The notes beneath the pieces were generated by a model. That model was not told the DNA's origin. It was given only the letters and a program-made list of their open reading frames with translations, and searched no databases. Shown here one piece after another: positions 19,771 to 28,934 of a stretch of DNA of 64,000 bases; position 1 is the stretch's first letter; every line of letters starts with the position of its first letter. This stretch comes from Pseudochelatococcus sp050946405 (GTDB taxonomy: Bacteria; Pseudomonadota; Alphaproteobacteria; Rhizobiales; Beijerinckiaceae): contig NZ_JBMNUS010000004.1 of assembly GCF_050946405.1 (NCBI RefSeq), positions 186,001 through 250,000 on the forward strand, given 5' to 3'. A program made the translations under genes and the position numbers.

Positions 19771-20673
19771 ATGGACCGGCATATGGATTGGGATCATCTG
19801 CGCATCTTCCTCGCGGTGGCGCGGCATGGGCAATTGCTTGCCGCCGCCCGGCGTCTCGGGCTCAATCACGCGACGGTCGCGCGCCGTCTCGACGCGCTGG
19901 AGGGCGCGCTCGGCACGCCGCTCTTCGAGCGCCGGGCGTCGGGCTGCGTCCCGACGCAGGCGGGCGAGCGCCTGCTTCCCGTGGCGGAGCGGATCGAGTT
20001 CGAGTTGCTCGGCGTGGCGGAAAGCTTCCGCGAGGAGGACGCCGATGTTTCGGGAACCGTGCGGATCGGCGCGCCGGACGGGCTCGGGAATTACTTCCTC
20101 GCCTCCGAGTTGGGCGAGTTGACGCGCCGCCATCCCGATCTCGTGGTGGAACTCGTTCCCCTGCCCCGCACCTTCTCGCTGTCGCGGCGCGAGGCGGATC
20201 TGGCCATCGTTCTGGACCGCCCCGCCGAAGGCCGGCTGGTCATATCGCGTCTGATCGACTACACGCTCAGCGTCTACGCCGCGCACGGCTATCTCGAACG
20301 CGCCGGCACGCCCGCCTCCATCGAGGCGTTGAGCGACCATACGGTCGTCACCGGCGTGGAGGATCTCGCCTATGCGTCGGCGCTCGACTATTCCGCCACG
20401 CTGGAAAGACAGGCACGGAGCAAATTCCGTTGCGCCAGCGTCATGGGGCAGATCGAGGCGGTGAGGTCCGGCACCGGCATCGGCGTCCTGCACGACTTCG
20501 CGGCGGGCGGCATCGATGGCCTGACGCGCATTCTGCCCGAGATCGGCTTCCGCCGCAGCTACCATCTGCTCTCCCATCCCGACACGCACAACATCAGGAG
20601 AATCGCGGCGCTGCGGGATTTCGTCGTGCGCCGGTTCCGCGAGGAGCGCCGACGCTTCGTGCCTTATCACTGA
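19771..20673 (+). CDS. LysR-family regulator divergent from mmsA
   Basis: LysR regulator of 300 residues. The N-terminal DNA-binding domain reads DWDHLRIFLAVARHGQLLAAARRLGLNHATVARRLDALE. The sensor domain starts near residue 90 with GTVRIGAPDGLGNYFLA. The ATG at 19771 (MDRHMDWDHL) or the one at 19783 could be used. Position suggests it controls mmsA. It ends 45 bp from the convergent ABC permease gene. Confidence 0.9.
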   Translation: MDRHMDWDHLRIFLAVARHGQLLAAARRLGLNHATVARRLDALEGALGTPLFERRASGCVPTQAGERLLPVAERIEFELLGVAESFREEDADVSGTVRIGAPDGLGNYFLASELGELTRRHPDLVVELVPLPRTFSLSRREADLAIVLDRPAEGRLVISRLIDYTLSVYAAHGYLERAGTPASIEALSDHTVVTGVEDLAYASALDYSATLERQARSKFRCASVMGQIEAVRSGTGIGVLHDFAAGGIDGLTRILPEIGFRRSYHLLSHPDTHNIRRIAALRDFVVRRFREERRRFVPYH

Positions 20674-20718
20674 ACGGCGCGGATGGGAGACGCGATCCCG
20701 TCCGCCGCGATCGGGATT

Positions 20719-21741
20719 TCAGGCCCCTTTCGAGCGCTTCTTCTGGCGATAGACGTCCGCGATAACCGCCGTCACGATGATGCAGCCCTTGACGATCTCC
20801 TGATAGTAGGCGTCGATGCGCAAGAAAGTGAATCCCGACGTCATGAGCCCCAGGATCAGCGTGCCGATCACCGTGCCCGTGATGCGCCCCGCGCCGCCGG
20901 CGAGCGAGGTGCCGCCGATCACCGCCGCCGCGATGGCGTCGAGTTCGTACATCATGCCCATGCCCGCCTGCGCCGTCTGGGCGCGCGCCGCCGTGACGAT
21001 GCCCGCCAGACCGGCGAGCAGGCCGGCAATGGCGTAAACCTTCACGAGATGGGTGCGGACATTGATGCCCGAAACGCGCGCGGCCTGCGGGTTGGCGCCG
21101 ATCGCGTAGGTGAACTTGCCGTATCTCGTATAGCGCAGGCAGACATGGAATATCACCGCCACGGTAAGAAAGATGACGACAGGCCAGATGCCCGAGCCGA
21201 TGGCGGCGAACTCCGGCGTGGGGAAGGAAATCGGCTGGCCCTTGGTATACCATTTGGCGAAGCCGCGCGCCGTCACCATCATGCCGAGCGTGGCGATGAA
21301 CGGCGGAATTCCCGTGTAGGCGATCAGCGCGCCGTTGACGAGGCCGGCCAGCAATCCGCAGGTCAGCCCGATCATGATGGGCACGATCGCCGGCAGGTCG
21401 GTGAGGCCCGGAAACACCGCGCGATCGGTGGCGATCTGGGCGAAGCTCATCGACACCATCGCGGACATGGCGACCACGGAGCCGGACGACAGGTCGATGC
21501 CACCGGTGATGATGACCTGCGTCACCCCCACGGCGATAATGCCGATCACGCTCACCTGAAGGATCATGATGGTCAGGCGCTGCGGATTCATCAGGAAGCT
21601 CTGTCCTTGCAGAACCCAGCCGAGCACCTCGAAGATCAGGGCGACGCCGAGCAGCACGGACAGAATGTTCAGCTCGGGCGGCAGCCGCCTTCGGGAACGG
21701 TCCGCAGCCACCACGGCGGTGTCGATCTGTTGTATGGACAT
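20719..21741 (-). CDS. Sugar ABC transporter permease (RbsC-like)
   Basis: Inner-membrane permease of 340 residues of the ribose/xylose/inositol class. Hydrophobic segments run through the protein from about residue 23, with the family signature GGIDLSSGSVVAMSAMVS near residues 80-97 and GGTSLAGGAGRITGTVIG near 265-280. The ATG at 21741 is used; an upstream extension is not conserved. It is the third gene of an operon with the binding protein and ATPase, 28 bp after the ATPase stop. It probably forms a homodimer with one fused ATPase chain. The substrate is a sugar or polyol inferred from the neighbouring catabolic genes. Confidence 0.93.
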   Translation of the reverse strand: MSIQQIDTAVVAADRSRRRLPPELNILSVLLGVALIFEVLGWVLQGQSFLMNPQRLTIMILQVSVIGIIAVGVTQVIITGGIDLSSGSVVAMSAMVSMSFAQIATDRAVFPGLTDLPAIVPIMIGLTCGLLAGLVNGALIAYTGIPPFIATLGMMVTARGFAKWYTKGQPISFPTPEFAAIGSGIWPVVIFLTVAVIFHVCLRYTRYGKFTYAIGANPQAARVSGINVRTHLVKVYAIAGLLAGLAGIVTAARAQTAQAGMGMMYELDAIAAAVIGGTSLAGGAGRITGTVIGTLILGLMTSGFTFLRIDAYYQEIVKGCIIVTAVIADVYRQKKRSKGA

Positions 21742-21769
21742 TCCTGTTTCACTCCCCGATATTGCTTGA

Positions 21770-23305
21770 TTATTTGGCCGCCAGTTCCATGATCCTGACC
21801 TGATCGGCCTCGCTGCGGTCGACGATCCCCGTTGCATGGCCCTCGTGCATCACCATGATGCGGTCCGACATGCCGAGCACTTCCGGCAGTTCCGAGCTGA
21901 TCATGATGATGGCGACGCCTTGGCATGCGAGCTGGCTGACCAGGCGATGAATTTCGGCCTTCGCCCCGACATCGATGCCCCGCGTGGGCTCGTCGAGGAT
22001 CAGAATGGACGGCTTGATCAGCAACCAGCGCGCGATCAGCGCCTTCTGCTGGTTGCCGCCCGACAGGTTCTCGATGCGCTCGTGCAGGCCGGGGGTCTTG
22101 ATCCGCAACCGGCCTTTCATATCCTCGCACCGCTTGTTGACGGCCGTCTGATCGACGAACCCGCCGCGCACATGCGCGTTGTGCAGGGCTGCGATCTGCA
22201 TGTTCTCCAGAACGCTGAGCATGAGGAAACAGCCGGTTTCCTTGCGGTCCTCGGTGAGAAAGGCCATGCCGTTGCGCATGGCGTCGCGCGGGCTGCGGAT
22301 GGCCGTTTCCCGGCCCCGGATGCGGATGGCGCCGGAGGTCGCCGGCGTCACGCCGAAGAGCGCCTCCGCCACCTTGGAGCGGCCGGAGCCGACAAGGCCC
22401 GCGATGCCGAGGATTTCCCCGGCGCGCAGGTCGAAACTGATGTCGCGGAACACGCCGTCGAGCGTCAGCCCTTCCACGGAGAGCACCACATCGCCTGTTT
22501 CGGCGGTCTCCTTGGGAAACATGTCCGTGATCTCGCGCCCGACCATCATCCTGATGATGTCGTCGCGCGTGACGTCGGCGCTGTCGTGCGTCGCCACATA
22601 GGTGCCGTCGCGAAACACCGAGAACTCGTCGGCGATCTCGAACAGCTCGTTCATCTTGTGCGTGATGTAGACGATGCCCTTGCCCTGCGCGCGCAGCTTG
22701 CGGATGATGTCGAACAGGTGCTCGACCTCGGTTTCCGTCAGCGCGCTGGTGGGCTCGTCCATGATGAGCACGTCGCTCTGGTAGCTCACGGCCTTGGCGA
22801 TCTCGACCATCTGCCGGGCGGCGACCGACAGCTTCCGCACCTCCACATCGGGATCGATGTCGATATGCAGATCCTCGAACAGTTCGCGCGTCATGCGGCT
22901 CATGCGGCGATGATCGATCAATCCGAAACGGTTTTTGGGCTCCCGGCGGATCCAGATGTTTTCCGCCACCGTCATGAACTGCATCAGGTTGAGTTCCTGA
23001 TGAATCATGGCAATGCCATGCTCCAGCGCGCCAAGGGGCGAGTCCAGCGTGACTTCCTCCCCGCGCAGGTAGATGCGGCCGCGGTCCGGCGTGTAAATCC
23101 CGGCGATGATCTTCATCAGGGTCGATTTGCCCGCGCCGTTCTCGCCCATCAGCGCGTGGACCGTGCCGCGCCTGAGCCTGAACCGCACATCGTCAAGCGC
23201 CACGACGCCGGGAAATTCCTTCCTGATGCCCTCGACGACCAGCAGATCGTCTCCCCTGCCCTGCGTATAGGCCTCGACCGCCTCCAAAGTCTTGTTCGAG
23301 ATCAT
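21770..23305 (-). CDS. Sugar ABC transporter ATP-binding protein (RbsA-like, fused double ATPase)
   Basis: ATPase of 511 residues with two nucleotide-binding domains, energising sugar import. Domain 1 has Walker A GENGAGKST, the signature LSVAARQMVEIAKA, and Walker B with LIMDEPTSALTETE. Domain 2 has the degenerate Walker A GLVGSGRSK, the signature LSGGNQQKALIARWL and ILDEPTRGIDVGAK, as in RbsA/XylG/MglA. The ATG at 23305 (MISNKTLEAVEAY) was selected because the upstream frame is poorly conserved. Its position between binding protein and permease is the canonical order. Confidence 0.95.
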   Translation of the reverse strand: MISNKTLEAVEAYTQGRGDDLLVVEGIRKEFPGVVALDDVRFRLRRGTVHALMGENGAGKSTLMKIIAGIYTPDRGRIYLRGEEVTLDSPLGALEHGIAMIHQELNLMQFMTVAENIWIRREPKNRFGLIDHRRMSRMTRELFEDLHIDIDPDVEVRKLSVAARQMVEIAKAVSYQSDVLIMDEPTSALTETEVEHLFDIIRKLRAQGKGIVYITHKMNELFEIADEFSVFRDGTYVATHDSADVTRDDIIRMMVGREITDMFPKETAETGDVVLSVEGLTLDGVFRDISFDLRAGEILGIAGLVGSGRSKVAEALFGVTPATSGAIRIRGRETAIRSPRDAMRNGMAFLTEDRKETGCFLMLSVLENMQIAALHNAHVRGGFVDQTAVNKRCEDMKGRLRIKTPGLHERIENLSGGNQQKALIARWLLIKPSILILDEPTRGIDVGAKAEIHRLVSQLACQGVAIIMISSELPEVLGMSDRIMVMHEGHATGIVDRSEADQVRIMELAAK

Positions 23306-23431
23306 GGCTCGCGCTTCCTTCCTCGGCTGCGCGCCGCGGACGGAGGCCGTCGCAAACTTTCCGCCATTTGCCGGAAAAGATGTCGCCAGCCTCGTCCGCA
23401 ACGCGTGAATGCAATCGGATGCGTTCCGTCA

Positions 23432-24361
23432 TCAGTTGCGAGCGAGGTAACTCTCCAGGTTTTCCTTCGTCACAAGCTCGAACGGAACGAAGTTCTTCCG
23501 CTCGACGCTCTCGCCGCCGGCGATCTTCAGCACCGCATCGATCGCGCCGACGCCTTGCTGCCGGGCGTTCTGGAAAACCGTCAGATCGAGTTCGCCGCTT
23601 TGGACGGCCAGCAGCGCGTCGCGCGTTGCATCCACGCCGGCAACCACCACGTCGTCCAGCGAGACGCGGGCGGCCTTGAGCGCCTGGATCGCGCCGAGCG
23701 CCATCTCGTCGTTGTTGGCGATCACGGCGTCAGGCTTCAGGCCGGATGTGATCCAGTTGGTCATGATGTCCATGCCGGGGGTGCGCATCCAGTTGCCGGT
23801 CTCCTCGGCGAGAACGGAGATCCCCTTGCATTCGTCCGTGGCCAGCACGTCATGAACCGCCTTGGTGCGGCCGCGCTGGCCGGTGGTGCCAAGCTGCCCC
23901 ATCAGGATGACCGCCTCGCCCTTGCCGCCGAGCCGGCGGCAGACCTCCTGCGCCTGAAGCGTGCCGGCCTGTATCTCGTCCGACCCGACCCATGCCTGGT
24001 TGGCCGGGAGGTTGTCGACTCCCGTCGGCGCCATGTTGACGAAGACCAGAGGCACGCCCGCACGCGCCGCCGCCGCCGAGATCGCGGGGCCGGAATCCGC
24101 ATCCACGAGCATCACGACGATGCCGTCGACACCTGACGCGAGAAAGTTCTCGATCTGGCTCTGCTGGCGCGAGATGTCTCCCTGCGCATCTTCGGCCTGC
24201 ACCCTGACGCCGTCGAGCGTTTTCGCGTAGTCCTGCATGTTGAGACGCAACACGGTCAGAAAGTTATCGTCGAACAACGACATGCTGATGCCGATGTTCC
24301 TGGCGTGAGCGATGCCGGTCGACAGCGCGGCGATCGCGACACCCATCAAAAGCTTCTTCAT
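23432..24361 (-). CDS. Sugar ABC transporter substrate-binding protein
   Basis: Periplasmic binding protein of 309 residues of the ribose/inositol/rhizopine-binding group. A cleavable Sec signal (MKKLLMGVAIAALSTGIAHA) is followed by NIGISMSLFDDNFLTVLR, typical of MocB/IbpA-like proteins. Two alpha/beta lobes contain VVMLVDADSG and VIANNDEMALGAIQAL, which line the sugar site. GGGAGGAT precedes the ATG at 24361. It is the first gene of the importer operon. The context of IolG/IolD/IolE-type enzymes makes inositol, a methyl-inositol or a rhizopine-like compound plausible, but the ligand is unproven. Confidence 0.92.
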   Translation of the reverse strand: MKKLLMGVAIAALSTGIAHARNIGISMSLFDDNFLTVLRLNMQDYAKTLDGVRVQAEDAQGDISRQQSQIENFLASGVDGIVVMLVDADSGPAISAAAARAGVPLVFVNMAPTGVDNLPANQAWVGSDEIQAGTLQAQEVCRRLGGKGEAVILMGQLGTTGQRGRTKAVHDVLATDECKGISVLAEETGNWMRTPGMDIMTNWITSGLKPDAVIANNDEMALGAIQALKAARVSLDDVVVAGVDATRDALLAVQSGELDLTVFQNARQQGVGAIDAVLKIAGGESVERKNFVPFELVTKENLESYLARN

Positions 24362-24519
24362 TGTCAGTATCCTCCCGGTTCATAAGCCGTCGTTATCGTA
24401 TTGTTGCAACGGCTGCTTCTTGCGGAACGGGAGCAGGGGCTGCGCCTGCCGGCTCCCGGATGCCGAAACCGAGCCCCGTAAGGCCGGTATGCGGAGACTA
24501 CCCGAAAATCGCCTCTTTC

Positions 24520-24535
24520 TGCAATAATTATTGCA
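24520..24535. promoter_or_regulatory. Operator-like palindrome TGCAATAATTATTGCA upstream of the ABC operon
   Basis: Perfect 16-bp palindrome of the form TGCAA-N6-TTGCA. A further TGCAA...TTGCA pair lies at 24549-24567. On the minus strand TTGCAT (24553-24548), a 17-bp spacer and TAATTA form a weak candidate promoter reading into the binding-protein gene. The same pattern occurs at the divergent RpiR region and at iolD, so RpiR control is inferred. Confidence 0.6.
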
Positions 24536-24587
24536 TAATTTTATTTCATGCAATTTTCATTCTTGCAGCCGATACGATTTCGGTCGG

Positions 24588-25629
24588 TCAGAAGATGGCC
24601 GGTTCGCCCGTCGCGGGTCCGAACCCGGTTTCCAGAAAATCGAAGTCGCATCCCTTGTCCGCCTGCTGGATGTGACGGGCGAACATGTAGCCGTAGCCCC
24701 GGCCGAAACGCGGCGACGGCGGCGTCAGCGCCTCGCGGCGGCTGGCCAGTTCCGCGTCTCCGATCTCCAGATGAATGCGGCGGCGCGGCACGTCGACGGT
24801 GATGAGATCGCCCGTCCGCACCAGCGCCAGCGTGCCGCCGACATATGCCTCCGGCGACACATGCAGGATGCAGGCGCCGTAGCTCGTGCCGCTCATGCGC
24901 GCGTCGGACAGGCGCAGCATGTCCCGCACGCCCTGGCGCACCAGCTTGCGGGGAATGGGCAGCATGCCCCATTCCGGCATGCCGGGGCCGCCCTGCGGGC
25001 CGGCGTTGCGCAGCACCAGCACGTGGTCTGCCGTCACATCGAGGTCGTCTCTGTCGATGACGGCCTTCATCGACGGATAATCGTCGAACACGAGCGCCGG
25101 GCCGGTGTGTTGCAGGAAACGTTGCGCGCAGGCGCTCGGCTTGATGACGCAGCCGTTCTCGGCCAGATTTCCCCTGAGCACCGCGAGCGCGCCCTCGGCA
25201 TAGATCGGCCGTTCCAGCGGGCGGATCACGTCGTCGTCGGTGAACTTCGGCACCGGCGATGGTCTCGCCCAGCGTCCGGCCGCTTACGGTCGTTTCCCCG
25301 AGGAAGAGATGCGGCGCGATCCGCTTCATCAATGCCGGCAGACCGCCGGCATAGTAGAAATCCTCCATCAGATAGGTGTCGCCGCTGGGCCTGATGTTGG
25401 CGATCACCGGCACCTTGCGGCTCATGGCGTCGAAGTCGTCGAGCGAGATGTCGTGTCCCGCCCGCCGCGCCATGGCGATGACGGGCTTGCCGGCCCAATC
25501 CTCAGGCGCATAGCCCATCTGCATGACGCGGGAGCGATGGCCGAAACCGCGCAGATCGTCGGATGCGAACCGCCGGGCGCTGCGCAGCGAAACCGGCGGG
25601 AGAGAAACGGGAGGCTTTTCCTCGCTCAT
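24588..25629 (-). pseudogene. Decayed IlvD/Edd-family dehydratase (internal deletion plus frameshift)
   Basis: Remnant of a sugar-acid/dihydroxy-acid dehydratase normally near 580-595 residues. The N-terminal part (residues 1-53, ending GKPVIAM, near 25470) joins directly to ARRAGHDISLDDFD, which lies about 235 residues further on in intact relatives. The missing piece carries the iron-sulphur cysteine ligands. A second lesion near 25244 is a one-base loss: the frame holding GETIAGAEV stops matching, and the family sequence resumes as FTDDDVIRPLERPIYAEGALAVLRGNL in another frame down to 24588. Both fragments otherwise keep strong family identity (GPQGGPGMPEWGMLPIP, SDARMSGTSYGA), so decay looks recent. 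It is the last gene of the minus-strand operon. Confidence 0.88.
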
Positions 25630-25642
25630 CTCGCCATCCCCG

Positions 25643-26782
25643 TTATGAAACAGCCTGCCAGGAGCGGCTGGCGGAGGAACGGATTGCGGTGTCGATGACT
25701 TTCTGGATCTCCCATGCCTCGCGGAAATCCGGCCCGATGGCTTCTCCGCTCCCCTGCGCCTGCCCGGCGATGGCCTGAAGGAACGCCGCCACCTCGATCA
25801 CCTTGAGGTCGTTGAAACCGAGCTGATGGCCGGGCGCCACACAGAAGCGGCCATAAGGCGCATGCTGCGGTCCGGCCTCGATGCGGACGAATCCGGCATG
25901 GCGCGGATCGTCGCCGACCCGGTAGAATTGCAACTCGTTCAGCCGCTCCTGCGTGAAGACGAGCGACCCCTTGCTGCCGGCCACTTCGAAAGCAAGATGC
26001 ATCTTGCGCCCCGTCGCGACCCAATTGGCCTCGACATGACCGCCGCAGCCGCGTGCGAAACGCAACGTGAGGCGGGCAATGTCGTCGACCTCCACATTCC
26101 GGCGTTCCGCCGCCCCCGGCGCGATGGGGCGGCTGGCGATGGCGGTCTCCAGATCGGCGTTCACGTGCGTGATCCCGCCGAGCAGGAACCGCGCCATGGC
26201 GATGATATGGCTGCCGAGATCGGCGATGACGCCGCCCCCGCCGGCCGGATCGAGCCGCCAGGTCCACGGCGCTTGCGGATCGGCCATGTAATCCTCGGCG
26301 TGGATACCGCGAAACGAGGTGATCTCGCCCAGTTCCCCGGCCGCGATCATGTCCCGCGCCAGCCTGATGAGGGGATTTTGCAGATAGTTAAAGCCGGCCT
26401 GCGTGACGACGCCCGCCGCGGCCGCGGCATCCGCCATGGCGCGCGCCGCCGTTGCATCGGGCGCGAGCGGCTTTTCGCAATGGATGTGCTTGCCCGCCGC
26501 GGCCGCCGCCAGCGCGATTTCCCTGTGCAGGACGTTGGGCGCGGTGATGGAGACGATCGCGACCGCCGGATCGGCGACGAGATCGCGCCAGTCCGTCGTG
26601 GCGCGCCGGAAGCCGAACTGCGCCTTCGCCGCCTCCGCCGCCGCCTCGTTGACATCCGCGACGACTTGCAGCACCGGCATGGCGCTTTCGGGAAAATACG
26701 AGGCCACCGACCGATAGGCGAAGGCGTGCGCCTTGCCCATGAATCCCGTGCCGATGATGCCGACACCGATTTCCGAACGCAT
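25643..26782 (-). CDS. Gfo/Idh/MocA-family oxidoreductase
   Basis: NAD(P)-dependent sugar or polyol dehydrogenase of 379 residues. The Rossmann motif VGIIGTGFMGKAHA is at the N-terminus, followed by HCEKPLAPD (catalytic-lysine EKP motif, near residue 97). The C-terminal alpha/beta domain includes ADLGSHIIAMARFL, which supplies the conserved active-site acidic residue and histidine. It lies 13 bp upstream of the dehydratase pseudogene and downstream of the IolG-like gene, with repeat R1 between. The substrate is unknown. Confidence 0.9.
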   Translation of the reverse strand: MRSEIGVGIIGTGFMGKAHAFAYRSVASYFPESAMPVLQVVADVNEAAAEAAKAQFGFRRATTDWRDLVADPAVAIVSITAPNVLHREIALAAAAAGKHIHCEKPLAPDATAARAMADAAAAAGVVTQAGFNYLQNPLIRLARDMIAAGELGEITSFRGIHAEDYMADPQAPWTWRLDPAGGGGVIADLGSHIIAMARFLLGGITHVNADLETAIASRPIAPGAAERRNVEVDDIARLTLRFARGCGGHVEANWVATGRKMHLAFEVAGSKGSLVFTQERLNELQFYRVGDDPRHAGFVRIEAGPQHAPYGRFCVAPGHQLGFNDLKVIEVAAFLQAIAGQAQGSGEAIGPDFREAWEIQKVIDTAIRSSASRSWQAVS

Positions 26783-26796
26783 GATCTTTTCTCCCC

Positions 26797-26901
26797 TGGA
26801 GCATTTCGGCGTTTCGTTGAAACGCAGAAATGCTCTATCTTATTGACTTGACGCGTTTTCTTCACGCAAAGCGGTATCCGCTTTGCTTGAAAACGCTTTA
26901 G
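26797..26901. repeat. Bipartite palindromic intergenic repeat R1, copy B
   Basis: Inverted copy of 9539-9640 with only scattered differences, containing the same two stem-loops (GAGCATTTCGGCGTTTC/GAAACGCAGAAATGCTC and GCAAAGCGGTATCCGCTTTGC). It lies between two MocA-family genes inside an operon. The TTA at 26898-26900 within the repeat border is the TAA stop of the upstream IolG-like gene. Confidence 0.87.
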
Positions 26902-27893
26902 ACAGCCACGGTCTTGCCCGCGAGCAGCGACTCCAGCGCCTTGTCGGCCAGCAGCAACGCCTGTCGCCCGTCATGGGGCGTCACGGGGAGCGGCGCGTTT
27001 TCCGCGATGGCGTCGATAAAGGCGTCCATTTCCGCCCGGTAGGCATCGGCGTAGCGTTCAAGGAAGAAGTTCAGCAACGGCTGCCGCACGTCGGTGGCAT
27101 CGCGCGTCCAGCGCCGCACGGTGGTCGGCCGCAGGTTCTCGTTGAACACCGCGCCCGTCGATCCGAATATCTCCAGCCGCTGATCGTAGCCGTAAACCGC
27201 CTCGCGGCAGTTGTTGATGTGGCACTGGCGGCCCGATGCGGTACGCAATTGCACCATCACCGTATCGTAGTCGTCCACGGCGCTCATCAGTTCGGGATCG
27301 ACAAGCCTGCCGCCGATCGCCGAAACCTCCACCGGCTCCTCGCCCAGCAGCCAGCGCGCCATGTCGAGGTCGTGGATGGTCATGTCGCGAAAGATGCCGC
27401 CGGACGAGCGCAGATACCCTTCCGGCGGCAGGCCGGGATCGCGGCTTGTGATGACGACCTGCCGCACCTCGCCGATGTCGCCTGCATCGATGGCCCGGCG
27501 CAACTCCCTGACGCTGGGATCGAAACGCCGGTTGAAGGCCAGCATCACGCGGCCGTTGAGCCGGGCGATTTCCGCCACCGCGGCATCCACGCGGGCCAGC
27601 GCGAGATCGATCGGCTTTTCGCACAACACGGCCTTGCCGTGACGCACCGCGTGCAGCAGCAGATCGACATGCGTATCGGTGGGCGTGCCGATCACGACCG
27701 CGTCAACGTCTTCGCGCTCGATGGTCTTCACGGGATCGAGCGCGGCTTCGCTCGACAACTGCGCGGCGAGGTCGGCGGCCGCCGTTCCGAACGGATCGGC
27801 GACGGCGACGAGCGTCGCGGCCGGGTTTTCAGCGACATTTCTGGCATGGATCCGGCCGATGCGGCCGGCGCCAAGAACGGCGATACGCACCAT
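26898..27893 (-). CDS. iolG: Inositol 2-dehydrogenase-like oxidoreductase (IolG family)
   Basis: Gfo/Idh/MocA-family enzyme of 331 residues closely resembling rhizobial inositol 2-dehydrogenase, which oxidises myo-inositol to 2-keto-myo-inositol with NAD. It shows RIAVLGAGRIGRIHARNVA (NAD-binding), VVIGTPTDTHVDLLLHA, LCEKPIDL (catalytic Lys), GYLRSSGGIFRDMTIHDLDMARWLLGEEP (catalytic Asp/His region) and NNCREAVYGYDQRLEIFG. GGGGAGAGA precedes the ATG at 27893, which was preferred to a longer frame. It is in the minus-strand operon after the 2-hydroxyacid dehydrogenase. The IolD and IolE genes on the other strand support an inositol role. Confidence 0.85.
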   Translation of the reverse strand: MVRIAVLGAGRIGRIHARNVAENPAATLVAVADPFGTAAADLAAQLSSEAALDPVKTIEREDVDAVVIGTPTDTHVDLLLHAVRHGKAVLCEKPIDLALARVDAAVAEIARLNGRVMLAFNRRFDPSVRELRRAIDAGDIGEVRQVVITSRDPGLPPEGYLRSSGGIFRDMTIHDLDMARWLLGEEPVEVSAIGGRLVDPELMSAVDDYDTVMVQLRTASGRQCHINNCREAVYGYDQRLEIFGSTGAVFNENLRPTTVRRWTRDATDVRQPLLNFFLERYADAYRAEMDAFIDAIAENAPLPVTPHDGRQALLLADKALESLLAGKTVAV

Positions 27894-27946
27894 TTTGCAT
27901 CTCTCCCCGAAAAATAGTTTTATCGTTGCAGGCGGATCAGGCCGCT

Positions 27947-28933
27947 TCAGGCGTGTTCGGCTTCCCGCGGTCCGAACGCGATGGCGTTGCGGTTGACGAC
28001 CAGCGAGGGGCTCAGGCTGCCTTCGAAGAAGCTGACGATGTTGTCCGCCGCCGAGAAGGCCATCCGCTCGGCGCATTCCACCGTCAGGCCGGCCGAATGG
28101 GGGCTGAGCACCACGCGGTCCGAGGCGAGCAGCGGGTTATCGCTGTCGGGCGGCTCGGCGGAAAAGACGTCGAGGCCCGCGCCCCGGACATGGCCGGAGG
28201 CCAACGCCTCGGCGAGCGCCGCCTCGTCGACCAGCCCGCCCCTGCCGGTGTTGATGACGACTGCGCCCGGCTTCAGCAGCGCCAGTTCCCGCGCGCCGAA
28301 CAGCGGCCCGCCGGAAAAGGGCACGTGCAGCGTCACCACGTCCGCATCGTGCAGGGCGGCGTCGAGATCCGACAAGGGGCGGAAGCCGTCCCCTTCCATG
28401 CGCGCGGCGTCGACGAAGGGATCGTGGACATGCACGCGCAGGCCGAAAGCGGCGCACAGCCGGGCAACCGCGCGGCCGATCCGCCCGTAACCGACGACGA
28501 GAACCGTCTTGCCGAACAGTTCCGTCGCCTCGAAGCCGTTGCGGAACGCCCAGCGCCCCGCCCTTGTCGCCGCGTCATATGCAATGGTGCGATGCGCCAC
28601 GGCCAGCATCAGCATCAGCGTATGTTCGGCGACCGACACGGAATTCACGTCGCCGACGATGGCGAGCGCGATACCGCGCGCATTGAGCGCCGCCACGTCG
28701 ACGGAATCGTAGCCGACGCCGTGCCGCGAGACGATCTTCAACTCCGGCGCCCCGGCGATGACGCTTTCCGGCAGCGGCTGGGTGCGGAGGAGAAGGGCAT
28801 CCGCCGCGCCGACGTGGGGCGCGAAAGCCTCGGTCGAGACCTCGTCGACGACCTGAAACGTGAATCCCGGCGCCCGGCGCAGCCGCTCGATGCCCGCTTC
28901 ATGGATGCGGCCCGCAACGAGAACATGAGGCAT
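27947..28933 (-). CDS. D-2-hydroxyacid dehydrogenase (SerA/GhrB-like)
   Basis: NAD(P)-dependent 2-hydroxyacid dehydrogenase of 328 residues. It has the nucleotide-binding motif VLVVGYGRIGRAVARL, the catalytic-arginine segment INTGRGGLVDE, the glutamate in LDVFSAEPP, and the histidine in VLSPHSAG. AAGGAGGAT precedes the ATG at 28933, and the upstream aldolase gene ends just two bases before it. Beside an HpcH/HpaI aldolase and an aldehyde dehydrogenase it may reduce glyoxylate or a similar 2-oxoacid, or oxidise a sugar acid; the sequence does not settle this. Confidence 0.9.
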   Translation of the reverse strand: MPHVLVAGRIHEAGIERLRRAPGFTFQVVDEVSTEAFAPHVGAADALLLRTQPLPESVIAGAPELKIVSRHGVGYDSVDVAALNARGIALAIVGDVNSVSVAEHTLMLMLAVAHRTIAYDAATRAGRWAFRNGFEATELFGKTVLVVGYGRIGRAVARLCAAFGLRVHVHDPFVDAARMEGDGFRPLSDLDAALHDADVVTLHVPFSGGPLFGARELALLKPGAVVINTGRGGLVDEAALAEALASGHVRGAGLDVFSAEPPDSDNPLLASDRVVLSPHSAGLTVECAERMAFSAADNIVSFFEGSLSPSLVVNRNAIAFGPREAEHA

Positions 28934-28934
28934 G

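Noticed and set aside
25100..25125. Further RpiR-like site (TGCAG-N6-TTGCG) inside the dehydratase remnant
   Set aside because: One mismatch in each half-site and no promoter nearby; likely chance.
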